The notes: generated by a model from the letters alone, not told the origin. Counted from the first letter of the stretch, positions 27,896 through 40,036 are shown. The stretch: 64,000 nt of DNA from Babylonia areolata (GCF_041734735.1 NC_134878.1:36607729-36671728); one strand, 5' to 3'. Translations and numbers: made by a program.

Positions 27896-29414
27896 TGTCA
27901 CGCTCTATAAGAGAGCGGACTAGAAACCCCCACCCAGCCCAGCACTAACACCCAGACAACACAAACACAGACTAAAATAATTCAGGGTTTACATACATTT
28001 ATTCAGTCACACACAGAACTTGACTAATAAAACTACAATCTTAGCAAGAAATGATAACTACGCTGACAGAATGGATAAATAACACACACACACACAAAAA
28101 CCCCACAAAGCACAGAGCTTTAAGACACGGCCGTCCAGCAGCAGTCAGTCCGGAGAATGCTAACAATGAACTAAGGACGTAAGGACGTTTGACGAATAGA
28201 TAAACTGAAGCACTGCACAACACAAGAAAAAACGATGACTTGAACGGCGAAAACTGAAGACAGATGAAAACAGAAAACGACGAAACTAGTGAACAAACGA
28301 TGACAGTGATGAGAAGAGGGCAGCAGGACTGAAGACAGCAGTCAGCAGCAGAAGGAGCAACAACGCCGCCTGGCCAACACAGGCTGAAGAAGAGATGGTG
28401 CAGGAAGTGGGACGCTGCAAACTGCATAAATTATATTATCCTTCTGGAAGGATTACCCCTGCCCACCCTCAATGAAACGTGTAAGACAAAGTGATGAACA
28501 AAAGATTTAACAAAACTCAAACAGCATTATAAAATATCACTATAAAATTCCGTTTGACAGCTCCCTATCCTTCACATTAATTAGTGAACACATTTTCTGA
28601 AAGATTGTACATAAGACGTTGAAACTGGGGGGGGAAACTGATAGTTTAGAAAACATATCAATGATAATTCTACCTTGTGAACATAACGAAAATAGAAACA
28701 TTCTTACAATAATAGTAAAGGGGTTCACAAGGAAACGTTAGTGGCAGAAATACTTTAAGCGTACTTAATAAATCCCAGTAACCATTATTTTTAAAAGTTA
28801 TGTTTAAAATATCACAACAGAGGGAAACAATACAAGCCTGACGTTTTTAGCATTAACCCTCAAATCCCAATAAACAAAAATCGAATATCTCGCATCTTAA
28901 CAGAACAGGACAAATGAACAAAGAAACAGCACTTATAACAGCCAACTGACAAGTACAAACTACAACAGATAAGTTCAACAATGCAACAGTGAACTCACCT
29001 GCCAACCGGGTACCACTACCCTGACGCTGGAAATAAAAAACCAAAACAAAGACAAGACACGTCCAGCAGGGCACTCCCTCTGAGCTGGAGCACACAGAAC
29101 ATAGAAGCATGGCCACCAGGAGGAAAAGCGATCCTCACATGAAGGTGCCAACCAGCTGGGTAAAAAGCCCCGAACCAAACAGGCACGACCTTCCTCCAAG
29201 AAGGCCGTGGGCGAAAAGCCTAGAGAAGTGTCACTGACAGAACAGAGAAATTTTAAACTCTGCTCAGCAGTGATACAAACACACACATGACTCCACGATT
29301 GCACGTGAAAAACGTACAACCGGGAGTCACACATACAAAAAGACAAGCTGGGGAGAGCGAGTGGGGAAGGGCATGTACAAAACACTCCACACGAGATTGT
29401 CATGAGTTGTGAGA
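27896..29414 (-). mobile_element. LTR-B-like block, unit 1
   Basis: It ends on the minus strand in AGCGTGACA directly before PBS-B and has an AATAAA signal (plus-strand complement at 27998-28003) about 100 bp from that end. It shares with the LTR-A tail the string GACAACACAAACACAG and the spacing of the poly(A) signal. The 5' edge is approximate; TCTCACAACTCATGACA there resembles the LTR-A start. No convincing coding region is seen. State I at the CCAACCGGGTACC site (29005). Confidence 0.6.
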
Positions 29415-29446
29415 GGTACGGGGATCGATACCCCGCATCTCCACCA
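29406..29446 (-). other. Extended primer-binding site with tRNA-Ala-like 3' half, unit 1
   Basis: Read on the plus strand, this is a plausible tRNA 3' half: variable-loop GAGGT, T arm CGGGG-ATCGATA-CCCCG, acceptor CATCTCC, discriminator A, then CCA. The usual 18-nt PBS is the last part (29425-29446 includes it). There is no 5' half, so it is not a tRNA gene. Confidence 0.65.
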
Positions 29447-29447
29447 T

Positions 29448-31179
29448 TGTCACGACCCCCCTAGGGAAGAGGTCGAGAACTATTTTAAAACCTAACGCCC
29501 AACCCAATTCACCCGACAACACAAACACAGAATACAGATATTTCTCGTCCACACAAAATTTATTCTCTTCCGCTCTATCCCACTCACGCAACCTTACACA
29601 CACAGCCTATACTCGCAAAAAAAACCAACAACAAAACAACCATATACTATAACTTCAACAACAAAAAACGAACAGAAGTCGTATACAAAACTACGGATTC
29701 TCCCAGATGTAATCGAAAGCAATTTTCCACACCCACACTCAAGGAGAAGCAAATCACCCCCAAAACCAGGACTGGTACACAGATGCTTTAGTCTTTGGCG
29801 GGTTCAGGAAGTTTTCCTCTTAAGAGGAAAACAACAACAACAAAACAAAAAAAAACTGACACACGGCCCAGACAAACATCGGCGGGTTCGACCCAAGGCA
29901 CAAGCCCCCGGTCAAAAGGCCTAGGTGCCAGGACTCGGCATACAATGCCGAGCAATGGACCAGGCTGCAAGTCAAAAGGCCCGGAACACAGGACACCAGT
30001 CACAGGGCAGGAAGGGGCGAAGACCCAGGACAGCAGTCACAGGGCAGGAGGGGACGAACACCCAGGACACCAGTCACAGGGCAGAAAGGGGCGAAGACCC
30101 AGGACAGCAGTCACAGGGCAGGAGGGGGCGAAGACCCAGGACAGCAGTCACAGGGCAGGAGGGGACGAACACCCAGGACAGCAGTCACAGGGCAGGAGGG
30201 GACGAACACCCAGGACACCAGTCACAGGGCAGGAAGGGACGAACACCCAGGACAGCAGTCACAGGGCAGGAGGGGACGAACACCCAGGACACCAGTCACA
30301 GGGCAGGAAGGGGCGAAGATCTGGGTCACCAGACGAAAGGCCCGGGACACACAGCACACAGCGAGAGCTGGAACATTACGGAATGTTCCCCCCGTACTGA
30401 GCAATACTAATTCTAACGATATAATTAACAAAAAAACAAATGTACAGCACATTCAAAATGAAAACCTGGAATATAATTCCATTGACAAGACGAATTATAG
30501 GAGTAATATACGGCACTCGCACTCTCTACACCTATCATACAGAGCCAACCCCCAATTTTACCCAACAGTGAACTAAGGTAAAATCGTATCATTTTAAAAC
30601 TCAATAACCATAAAATTGGCAAAAATATTAGCCGACACAAGAAAAAGTACATATTCACTCGGTGGTAGCACACGAGTGATTAACGAAATAGATTGTGTCA
30701 AAACCTAACGTACAGCTTTCTTTCTTGTCGAACATCTTTACACACCTACATCCCTGACAGAAGCACAACCAAGCTAAATAGACAAGTGGCTTCTTACCTG
30801 CCACAGGTGGCGTACACTAACGACCACCACAAAGACACGACGACGACGAAGACAGACGAAGAAACACAGAAGTGGCTCCCATGGAGAACAGCCGGTCCTC
30901 ACTTCGTATGGTGCCTAGATGTCGGGGTAGCTACCCCACCAACAACAGGAACGACCCGTACACTACGGCAGTCGGGCTGCAAAAGCCTCGAATATTGTTG
31001 CTGCCCAACAATATTTCATATTCGCTCAGGTGAGCAAGTAATATGCATGCACGTGGTTCGTGCGCAATTCGAGACTTCTACCCGAACTGAAGGATGGGAG
31101 AAGGAGGGAAAGTGAAAGAAGAGGGTGGAGGAAAACGAAGACGGGCCACACGCCCTAACTGTCCTCACAAGTTGTGACA
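29448..31179 (-). mobile_element. LTR-A copy 2 (1732 bp)
   Basis: Starts TGTCACAACTTGTGAG and ends GTCGTGACA on the minus strand, giving 6 bp terminal inverted repeats TGTCAC/GTGACA. An AATAAA signal lies at 29559-29564 (plus-strand TTTATT). A G-rich tract at 31180-31191 sits just outside its 5' end. A 22-nt perfect palindrome centred on CTTAAG lies at 29811-29832. State II at the diagnostic sites (GAGCAAGTAAT, CAACCCCCAAT, GTCCTCAC). Confidence 0.88.
29992..30324. repeat. 37 bp minisatellite in LTR-A copy 2 (9 units)
   Basis: Same nine-unit order as in copy 1, offset by 6234 bp. Confidence 0.95.
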
Positions 31180-31465
31180 ATACCCCCCATTCAAGTTCAA
31201 ACTTCACGTTTGGAACTTAAACACACCGTCACAACGACTGACGGACAGACAGACACACGTGACAACTCTCGCCCTGCCCATCCGCATTCTCGGACGTCTA
31301 TTAGTGGTCAAGGACAGTCACCAAAACAAAAACAGTTTGTCCAGACCGAAACAAGAGAAGAGAAATTTATACAAAAGCTGTCTTAACTTTAAGAGTAGAA
31401 TATACAGGTACGTGCAGAAGTCAAATGGGACTGCGCATACTCTTCCTTGACGAACACTGCCGAAA

Positions 31466-31714
31466 TCACTTTTCGGGAAATCCCGATTCTTGCTCCGGCA
31501 GACGACTGAGATAGTCGGCTCCAACATTTTCTCTTCCAGGGATAACTTGCACTGTGAAGGAGAAAGGCTGGAGCTGCAGCGCCCACCGTATCAGTCTGCC
31601 GCTGACCGTTTTTGCTCTATCCAGGTATTGCAGAGGGGCATGATCGGTCTGGACGACGAATGGTTTGCCGTACAGGTATGGCTCGAACTTTTGTATGCCC
31701 CACACGAGCGCCAA
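31466..31714 (-). pseudogene. RNase H remnant, unit 2
   Basis: The 82-residue segment is almost identical to that of unit 1, with TDHAPLQYL and GADYLSRLP. One visible difference is GRLIRW instead of GRLTRW. Confidence 0.75.
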
Positions 31715-33875
31715 GCATTCTCTCTCGATCGTGGGATAGTTCCTCTCGGCTGAAGGGTACAGTCAGAGGCATTTTAAGTAAAGGCACTCTGGGAACCCGC
31801 CCTTTTGGTACAGATTTTTGGCACCTGTCGCAGGAAAGAACGAAACGTTTGATGTCCCCGCACATACCTGGCCAATAGAAATGAGGAAATATTCTCTGTT
31901 GCGTCCGCCTAAACCCCAAATGACCAGACATTGGAGCCTCATGGCCCAGGCGTACCACTGTGGAACGCAAAGGCCTCGGTACACAGATCTGGGTCGCCTG
32001 GCCTCTGTGATCTTTAAACTGCCGCATCAACACCCCATGCTTTTTAAAATAAGAGACCTCGCCTGAAGGGGTTTTCCGTAAAAGGCCTGAACCAGCCCTA
32101 TCACGTGCCTGATGAAAATCAGGATCGTCATTTTGCTGGTGCTGTAAGTCTTCCCGTGACACATGGATCTGAATATCCTTGACGGGCAGGGGAGGCAAGG
32201 GTTTGGTATTTGCTGCAGCCTGGGCTCTTGTTTGAACGGCGCCCACAAGGCTGGGATCAGCATAGACGGGCACGACCATTGAAGAGCCGTCCCCTCTCCA
32301 GGCACAATTCCCAATGAGAACTTCCTCAACAGGAGACTCCATGACAGCCACGTCCAAAACGCCCTGTATGAACGGGGACTGAAAGTCCACCCTGGCGATG
32401 GGCAGAACTGAGGAGCACCTTGACTCTGCCAACACCACGCGAACTGTGGCCCCGGTAAAACAGTCAGGTCTTACGAGTCGCCTGGCTACAACAATCAACT
32501 GGGCTCCCGTGTCGCGTAAAGCTTGCACTGTGTGGCCATTGACAGAAACCTCGCAGCGAGGCGAGTACTGTTTAGAAGCACAAGACGTGCAAAGCGTCAG
32601 GGTTTTTGCATTAACACCCTGTACAGGTGAGACATGAGCAATGAGTGAGACCCTCTTGGGTTGCCGGCACTCTTTGGCCAAGTGACCTGGCTTTCCGCAG
32701 TTGAAGCAGGCAGGTATTCTTGTAGAGTCTCTTCCCTTTACGTTGTTTGGAGCTGAATCCCCTGACCCATGTGGAGGTCCTTTTTTCTCCGCGCCCAGAT
32801 TGAAACTGCGGTCGGAAACCCTACAACCTTTCTTGGAAACTCGAAATTCAGCTTCCGCCATGCGACCTGCTCTCCGAGCATTGACAATTTTAGTAGTGAT
32901 ATGGGCAACGTCCTCAACTCTATTGGGTTCCTCACGCCGAACTTCAGTGACGAGATCGGGATTGAGTGTGGTCAAGAACTGCTCCTGAAGGACCAGATCT
33001 TTAATGTCCTCTGCATCAGATTCATCCCGTCCAGCGGCCACACACCACCGGGAGAAACAAACCTTCAGCCTGCCCAGAAACTGATCAAACGTCTCTTCCG
33101 CTAATTTCCGCATTGAACGGAACCGTTTGCGGTAGGAATCTGCATCCAGGCGGAATTCATGAAGCAGAGCTGCTTTTAAGATGTCATAATCGTGTAGTTG
33201 TTCTGGTTGTAACCGTAGGCAGGCATCTCTCGCCCGACCCTGCAAAAGGGCCACCAGGCGGGCTGCCCAGGAGCTACGCTTCCACTTATTTAACCCTGCC
33301 ACTCTCTCAAAGTGTGTAAGGAAGCTATCGAAATCGTCTTCCCCTTCATACGGTACAAATGGAAACTGCTGAGCCGTGTGAGCTTCTAGCTCTTCCTGGC
33401 GCAGTTCCATTTTCCTCTCGAATCTACGCCTTTCCTCCTCTCTTAACTGTTTCATTTCCTCGTCCTTCATTTCCCTGTACAATCTTTCCTCCTCATCTTT
33501 TTTCTTCCTATACTCTTCTTCTTTTCTATCCTTCCATTGCCTGTACTTTCTCTCTTCCTCCCTAGCCTGACGCTCTTCCTCCCTGGCTACTGCATCAACC
33601 ACAAACCGGGCCAACGCCTCTCCAGACAAACCTAAGTCAGTGCCCAACACCCTGAACTTTGAGTACATGTCCTGAGAAGGTATGGACTCAGACTCACTCT
33701 TCAAGCCTTCATCGAAAGCCCCCTCAGGATTAGCCTCCTTCAGGTGGCCCTGAATCCATCCGGACAATTCAGTCTTTTTTTCAGCACTCAGAGAAGGTGT
33801 ACCGCCTTCTGCCCTGACCCCCCGTGACCCCGAACTAGGAGTAGAGGCCGCAGTAGTTTTTCGTGTTACGGGCAT
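31617..33875 (-). CDS. Gag-protease-integrase finger polyprotein fragment, unit 2 (752 aa)
   Basis: Open frame of 752 codons starting MPVTRKTT. Order of parts: S/T/G-rich leader 1-70; very charged E/K/R coiled coil about 95-168; capsid region about 170-335, whose second half (about 248-330, around LVLQEQFLTTLNPDL) resembles a SCAN domain; CCHC knuckle CFNCGKPGHLAKEC at 390-403; aspartic protease with DTGA at 455-458 and a later EEVLIGNCAW; integrase zinc finger H645, H652, C682, C685. In the intact family these parts build the particle, cut the polyprotein and help integrate the cDNA. The element is incomplete, so the frame is a fossil despite being open. Distinguishing residues include FPFVPYEGED, where units 3 and 4 read FPLVPYDGED. 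Confidence 0.85.
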   Translation of the reverse strand: MPVTRKTTAASTPSSGSRGVRAEGGTPSLSAEKKTELSGWIQGHLKEANPEGAFDEGLKSESESIPSQDMYSKFRVLGTDLGLSGEALARFVVDAVAREEERQAREEERKYRQWKDRKEEEYRKKKDEEERLYREMKDEEMKQLREEERRRFERKMELRQEELEAHTAQQFPFVPYEGEDDFDSFLTHFERVAGLNKWKRSSWAARLVALLQGRARDACLRLQPEQLHDYDILKAALLHEFRLDADSYRKRFRSMRKLAEETFDQFLGRLKVCFSRWCVAAGRDESDAEDIKDLVLQEQFLTTLNPDLVTEVRREEPNRVEDVAHITTKIVNARRAGRMAEAEFRVSKKGCRVSDRSFNLGAEKKGPPHGSGDSAPNNVKGRDSTRIPACFNCGKPGHLAKECRQPKRVSLIAHVSPVQGVNAKTLTLCTSCASKQYSPRCEVSVNGHTVQALRDTGAQLIVVARRLVRPDCFTGATVRVVLAESRCSSVLPIARVDFQSPFIQGVLDVAVMESPVEEVLIGNCAWRGDGSSMVVPVYADPSLVGAVQTRAQAAANTKPLPPLPVKDIQIHVSREDLQHQQNDDPDFHQARDRAGSGLLRKTPSGEVSYFKKHGVLMRQFKDHRGQATQICVPRPLRSTVVRLGHEAPMSGHLGFRRTQQRIFPHFYWPGMCGDIKRFVLSCDRCQKSVPKGRVPRVPLLKMPLTVPFSREELSHDRERMLGARVGHTKVRAIPVRQTIRRPDRSCPSAIPG

Positions 33876-34110
33876 GTTTTCTTATCACAATGTGCAGCAA
33901 CTACACAAAACTTGAATTAAGATTAAGTCTCTAAGTCACTAACTCCAGGTCCCCACTTCACTCACAACCGTCCAACAGTAAGAACCTATCTAACAACCTT
34001 AATCACCTCCACAAAAGCTAACCAAAACGAAATGCCTGCAACATAAAACGTAGACGAACAAGACGATCACACCCTACCCCCCAACCCGCATTACATTCCC
34101 TAGAATCTGG

Positions 34111-34128
34111 TACCCCGCATCTCCACCA
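34111..34128 (-). other. Primer-binding site, short form (PBS-B), unit 2
   Basis: Same 18-nt TGGTGGAGATGCGGGGTA, one base from the LTR-B end. The leader to the gag start is about 235 bp. Confidence 0.7.
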
Positions 34129-34129
34129 T

Positions 34130-35648
34130 TGTCACGCTCTATAAGAGAGCGGACTAGAAACCCCCACCCAGCCCAGCACTAACACCCAGACAACACAAAC
34201 ACAGACTAAAATAATTCAGGGTTTACATACATTTATTCAGTCACACACAGAACTTGACTAATAAAACTACAATCTTAGCAAGAAATGATAACTACGCTGA
34301 CAGAATGGATAAATAACACACACACACACAAAAACCCCACAAAGCACAGAGCTTTAAGACACGGCCGTCCAGCAGCAGTCAGTCCGGAGAATGCTAACAA
34401 TGAACTAAGGACGTAAGGACGTTTGACGAATAGATAAACTGAAGCACTGCACAACACAAGAAAAAACGATGACTTGAACGGCGAAAACTGAAGACAGATG
34501 AAAACAGAAAACGACGAAACTAGTGAACAAACGATGACAGTGATGAGAAGAGGGCAGCAGGACTGAAGACAGCAGTCAGCAGCAGAAGGAGCAACAACGC
34601 CGCCTGGCCAACACAGGCTGAAGAAGAGATGGTGCAGGAAGTGGGACGCTGCAAACTGCATAAATTATATTATCCTTCTGGAAGGATTACCCCTGCCCAC
34701 CCTCAATGAAACGTGTAAGACAAAGTGATGAACAAAAGATTTAACGAAACTCAAACAGCATTATAAAATATCACTATAAAATTCCGTTTGACAGCTCCCT
34801 ATCCTTCACATTAATTAGTGAACACATTTTCTGAAAGATTGTACATAAGACGTTGAAACTGGGGGGGAAAACTGATAGTTTAGAAAACATATCAATGATA
34901 ATTCTACCTTGTGAACATAACGAAAATAGAAACATTCTTACAATAATAGTAAAGGGGTTAACAAGGAAACGTTAGTGGCAGAAATACTTTAAGCGTACTT
35001 AATAAATCCCAGTAACCATTATTTTTAAAAGTTATGTTTAAAATATCACAACAGAGGGAAACAATACAAGCCTGACGTTTTTAGCATTAACCCTCAAATC
35101 CCAATAAACAAAAATCGAATATCTCGCATCTTAACAGAACAGGACAAATGAACAAAGAAACAGCACTTATAACAGCCAACTGACAAGTACAAACTACAAC
35201 AGATAAGTTCAACAATGCAACAGTGAACTCACCTGCCAACTGGGTACCACTACCCTGACGCTGGAAATAAAAAACCAAAACAAAGACAAGACACGTCCAG
35301 CAGGGCACTCCCTCTGAGCTGGAGCACACAGAACATAGAAGCATGGCCACCAGGAGGAAAAGCGATCCTCACATGAAGGTGCCAACCAGCTGGGTAAAAA
35401 GCCCCGAACCAAACAGGCACGACCTTCCTCCAAGAAGGCCGTGGGCGAAAAGCCTAGAGAAGTGTCACTGACAGAACAGAGAAATTTTAAACTCTGCTCA
35501 GCAGTGACACAAACACACACATGAATCCACGATTGCACGTGAAAAACGTACAACCGGGAGTCACACATACAAAAAGACAAGCTGGGGAGAGCGAGTGGGG
35601 AAGGGCATGTACAAAACACTCCACACGAGATTGTCATGAGTTGTGAGA
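34130..35648 (-). mobile_element. LTR-B-like block, unit 2
   Basis: Same structure as in unit 1: terminal AGCGTGACA, AATAAA at 34232-34237 (plus-strand TTTATT). State II (CCAACTGGGTACC). The 5' edge is approximate. Small hydrophobic minus-strand frames inside it have no recognisable domain and are not called. Confidence 0.6.
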
Positions 35649-35680
35649 GGTACGGGGATCGATACCCCGCATCTCCACCA
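35640..35680 (-). other. Extended primer-binding site with tRNA-Ala-like 3' half, unit 2
   Basis: Sequence identical to the unit 1 site by eye. The T-arm stem CGGGG/CCCCG is fully paired. Confidence 0.65.
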
Positions 35681-35681
35681 T

Positions 35682-37339
35682 TGTCACGACCCCCCTAGGG
35701 AAGAGGTCGAGAACTATTTTAAAACCTAACGCCCAACCCAATTCACCCGACAACACAAACACAGAATACAGATATTTCTCGTCCACACAAAATTTATTCT
35801 CTTCCGCTCTATCCCACTCACGCAACCTTACACACACAGCCTATACTCGCAAAAAAAACCAACAACAAAACAACCATATACTATAACTTCAACAACAAAA
35901 AACGAACAGAAGTCGTATACAAAACTACGGATTCTCCCAGATGTAATCGAAAGCAATTTTCCACACCCACACTCAAGGAGAAGCAAATCACCCCCAAAAC
36001 CAGGACTGGTACACAGATGCTTTCGTCTTTGGCGGGTTCAGGAAGTTTTCCTCTTAAGAGGAAAACAACAACAACAAAACAAAAAAAAACTGACACACGG
36101 CCCAGACAAACATCGGCAGGTTCGACCCAAGGCACAAGCCCCCGGTCAAAAGGCCTAGGTGCCAGGACTCGGCATACAATGCCGAGCAATGGACCAGGCT
36201 GCAAGTCAAAAGGCCCGGAACACAGGACACCAGTCACAGGGCAGGAAGGGGCGAAGACCCAGGACAGCAGTCACAGGGCAGGAGGGGGCGAAGACCCAGG
36301 ACAGCAGTCACAGGGCAGGAGGGGACGAACACCCAGGACAGCAGTCACAGGGCAGGAGGGGACGAACACCCAGGACACCAGTCACAGGGCAGGAAGGGAC
36401 GAACACCCAGGACAGCAGTCACAGGGCAGGAGGGGACGAACACCCAGGACACCAGTCACAGGGCAGGAAGGGGCGAAGATCTGGGTCACCAGACGAAAGG
36501 CCCGGGACACACAGCACACAGCGAGAGCTGGAACATTACGGAATGTTCCCCCCGTACTGAGCAATACTAATTCTAACGATATAATTAACAAAAAAACAAA
36601 TGTACAGCACATTCAAAATGAAAACCTGGAATATAATTCCATTGACAAGACGAATTATAGGAGTAATATACGGCACTCGCACTCTCTACACCTATCATAC
36701 AGAGCCAACCCCCAATTTTACCCAACAGTGAACTAAGGTAAAATCGTATCATTTTAAAACTCAATAACCATAAAATTGGCAAAAATATTAGCCGACACAA
36801 GAAAAAGTACATATTCACTCGGTGGTAGCACACGAGTGATTAACGAAATAGATTGTGTCAAAACCTAACGTACAGCTTTCTTTCTTGTCGAACATCTTTA
36901 CACACCTACATCCCTGACAGAAGCACAACCAAGCTAAATAGACAAGTGGCTTCTTACCTGCCACAGGTGGCGTACACTAACGACCACCACAAAGACACGA
37001 CGACGACGAAGACAGACGAAGAAACACAGAAGTGGCTCCCATGGAGAACAGCCGGTCCTCACTTCGTATGGTGCCTAGATGTCGGGGTAGCTACCCCACC
37101 AACAACAGGAACGACCCGTACACTACGGCAGTCGGGCTGCAAAAGCCTCGAATATTGTTGCTGCCCAACAATATTTCATATTCGCTCAGGTGAGCAAGTA
37201 ATATGCATGCACGTGGTTCGTGCGCAATTCGAGACTTCTACCCGAACTGAAGGATGGGAGAAGGAGGGAAAGTGAAAGAAGAGGGTGGAGGAAAACGAAG
37301 ACGGGCCACACGCCCTAACTGTCCTCACAAGTTGTGACA
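35682..37339 (-). mobile_element. LTR-A copy 3 (1658 bp, short minisatellite allele)
   Basis: Same termini as copy 2, but 74 bp shorter, explained by two fewer 37 bp minisatellite units. State II at the diagnostic sites. AATAAA at 35793-35798 on the plus-strand complement. The G-rich tract at 37340-37352 has one extra G compared with the other units. Confidence 0.88.
36226..36484. repeat. 37 bp minisatellite in LTR-A copy 3 (7 units)
   Basis: Seven units instead of nine. The order of variants is consistent with loss of an internal two-unit block. This is the only length difference of note between the LTR-A copies. Confidence 0.95.
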
Positions 37340-37626
37340 ATACCCCCCCATTCAAGTTCAAACTTCACGTTTGGAACTTAAACACACCGTCACAACGACT
37401 GACGGACAGACAGACACACGTGACAACTCTCGCCCTGCCCATCCGCATTCTCGGACGTCTATTAGTGGTCAAGGACAGTCACCAAAACAAAAACAGTTTG
37501 TCCAGACCGAAACAAGAGAAGAGAAATTTATACAAAAGCTGTCTTAACTTTAAGAGTAGAATATACAGGTACGTGCAGAAGTCAAATGGGACTGCGCATA
37601 CTCTTCCTTGACGAACACTGCCGAAA

Positions 37627-37875
37627 TCACTTTTCGGGAAATCCCGATTCTTGCTCCGGCAGACGACTGAGATAGTCGGCTCCAACATTTTCTCTTCCAG
37701 GGATAACTTGCACTGTGAAGGAGAAAGGCTGGAGCTGCAGCGCCCACCGTGTCAGTCTGCCGCTGACCGTTTTTGCTCTATCCAGGTATTGCAGAGGGGC
37801 ATGATCGGTCTGGACGACGAATGGTTTGCCGTACAGGTATGGCTCGAACTTTTGTATGCCCCACACGAGCGCCAA
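37627..37875 (-). pseudogene. RNase H remnant, unit 3
   Basis: 82-residue segment with the same motifs as in unit 1. It reads GRLTRW, like units 1 and 4. Confidence 0.75.
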
Positions 37876-40036
37876 GCATTCTCTCTCGATCGTGGGATAG
37901 TTCCTCTCGGCTGAAGGGTACAGTCAGAGGCATTTTAAGTAAAGGCACTCTGGGAACCCGCCCTTTTGGTACAGATTCTTGGCACCTGTCGCAGGAAAGA
38001 ACGAAACGTTTGATGTCCCCGCACATACCTGGCCAATAGAAATGAGGAAATATTCTCTGTTGCGTCCGCCTAAACCCCAAATGACCAGACATTGGAGCCT
38101 CATGGCCCAGGCGTACCACTGTGGAACGCAAAGGCCTCGGTACACAGATCTGGGTCGCCTGGCCTCTGTGATCTTTAAACTGCCGCATCAACACCCCATG
38201 CTTTTTAAAATAAGAGACCTCGCCTGAAGGGGTTTTCCGTAAAAGGCCTGAACCAGCCCTATCACGTGCCTGATGAAAATCAGGATCGTCATTTTGCTGG
38301 TGCTGTAAGTCTTCCCGTGACACATGGATCTGAATATCCTTGACGGGCAGGGGAGGCAAGGGTTTGGTATTTGCTGCAGCCTGGGCTCTTGTTTGAACGG
38401 CGCCCACAAGGCTGGGATCAGCATAGACGGGCACGACCATTGAAGAGCCGTCCCCTCTCCAGGCACAATTCCCAATGAGAACTTCCTCAACAGGAGACTC
38501 CATGACAGCCACGTCCAAAACGCCCTGTATGAACGGGGACTGAAAGTCCACCCTGGCGATGGGCAGAACTGAGGAGCACCTTGACTCTGCCAACACCACG
38601 CGAACTGTGGCCCCGGTAAAACAGTCAGGTCTTACGAGTCGCCTGGCTACAACAATCAACTGGGCTCCCGTGTCGCGTAAAGCTTGCACTGTGTGGCCAT
38701 TGACAGAAACCTCGCAGCGAGGCGAGTACTGTTTAGAAGCACAAGACGTGCAAAGCGTCAGGGTTTTTGCATTAACACCCTGTACAGGTGAGACATGAGC
38801 AATGAGTGAGACCCTCTTGGGTTGCCGGCACTCTTTGGCCAAGTGACCTGGCTTTCCGCAGTTGAAGCAGGCAGGTATTCTTGTAGAGTCTCTTCCCTTT
38901 ACGTTGTTTGGAGCTGAATCCCCTGACCCATGTGGAGGTCCTTTTTTCTCCGCGCCCAGATTGAAACTGCGGTCGGAAACCCTACAACCTTTCTTGGAAA
39001 CTCGAAATTCAGCTTCCGCCATGCGACCTGCTCTCCGAGCATTGACAATTTTAGTAGTGATATGGGCAACGTCCTCAACTCTATTGGGTTCCTCACGCCG
39101 AACTTCAGTGACGAGATCGGGATTGAGTGTGGTCAAGAACTGCTCCTGAAGGACCAGATCTTTAATGTCCTCTGCATCAGATTCATCCCGTCCAGCGGCC
39201 ACACACCACCGGGAGAAACAAACCTTCAGCCTGCCCAGAAACTGATCAAACGTCTCTTCCGCTAATTTCCGCATTGAACGGAACCGTTTGCGGTAGGAAT
39301 CTGCATCCAGGCGGAATTCATGAAGCAGAGCTGCTTTTAAGATGTCATAATCGTGTAGTTGTTCTGGTTGTAACCGTAGGCAGGCATCTCTCGCCCGACC
39401 CTGCAAAAGGGCCACCAGGCGGGCTGCCCAGGAGCTACGCTTCCACTTATTTAACCCTGCCACTCTCTCAAAGTGTGTAAGGAAGCTATCGAAATCGTCT
39501 TCCCCATCATACGGTACAAGTGGAAACTGCTGAGCCGTGTGAGCTTCTAGCTCTTCCTGGCGCAGTTCCATTTTCCTCTCGAATCTACGCCTTTCCTCCT
39601 CTCTTAACTGTTTCATTTCCTCGTCCTTCATTTCCCTGTACAATCTTTCCTCCTCATCTTTTTTCTTCCTATACTCTTCTTCTTTTCTATCCTTCCATTG
39701 CCTGTACTTTCTCTCTTCCTCCCTAGCCTGACGCTCTTCCTCCCTGGCTACTGCATCAACCACAAACCGGGCCAACGCCTCTCCAGACAAACCTAAGTCA
39801 GTGCCCAACACCCTGAACTTTGAGTACATGTCCTGAGAAGGTATGGACTCAGACTCACTCTTCAAGCCTTCATCGAAAGCCCCCTCAGGATTAGCCTCCT
39901 TCAGGTGGCCCTGAATCCATCCGGACAATTCAGTCTTTTTTTCAGCACTCAGAGAAGGTGTACCGCCTTCTGCCCTGACCCCCCGTGACCCCGAACTAGG
40001 AGTAGAGGCCGCAGTAGTTTTTCGTGTTACGGGCAT
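37778..40036 (-). CDS. Gag-protease-integrase finger polyprotein fragment, unit 3 (752 aa)
   Basis: Open 752-codon frame with the same parts as unit 2: coiled coil, SCAN-like capsid, CCHC knuckle, DTGA protease, H2C2 finger. It differs from unit 2 at only a few residues (FPLVPYDGED near residue 175, CQES instead of CQKS just after the finger). Such low divergence in a frame belonging to an incomplete element points to recent copying or gene conversion between units rather than to selection on this copy. Confidence 0.85.
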   Translation of the reverse strand: MPVTRKTTAASTPSSGSRGVRAEGGTPSLSAEKKTELSGWIQGHLKEANPEGAFDEGLKSESESIPSQDMYSKFRVLGTDLGLSGEALARFVVDAVAREEERQAREEERKYRQWKDRKEEEYRKKKDEEERLYREMKDEEMKQLREEERRRFERKMELRQEELEAHTAQQFPLVPYDGEDDFDSFLTHFERVAGLNKWKRSSWAARLVALLQGRARDACLRLQPEQLHDYDILKAALLHEFRLDADSYRKRFRSMRKLAEETFDQFLGRLKVCFSRWCVAAGRDESDAEDIKDLVLQEQFLTTLNPDLVTEVRREEPNRVEDVAHITTKIVNARRAGRMAEAEFRVSKKGCRVSDRSFNLGAEKKGPPHGSGDSAPNNVKGRDSTRIPACFNCGKPGHLAKECRQPKRVSLIAHVSPVQGVNAKTLTLCTSCASKQYSPRCEVSVNGHTVQALRDTGAQLIVVARRLVRPDCFTGATVRVVLAESRCSSVLPIARVDFQSPFIQGVLDVAVMESPVEEVLIGNCAWRGDGSSMVVPVYADPSLVGAVQTRAQAAANTKPLPPLPVKDIQIHVSREDLQHQQNDDPDFHQARDRAGSGLLRKTPSGEVSYFKKHGVLMRQFKDHRGQATQICVPRPLRSTVVRLGHEAPMSGHLGFRRTQQRIFPHFYWPGMCGDIKRFVLSCDRCQESVPKGRVPRVPLLKMPLTVPFSREELSHDRERMLGARVGHTKVRAIPVRQTIRRPDRSCPSAIPG

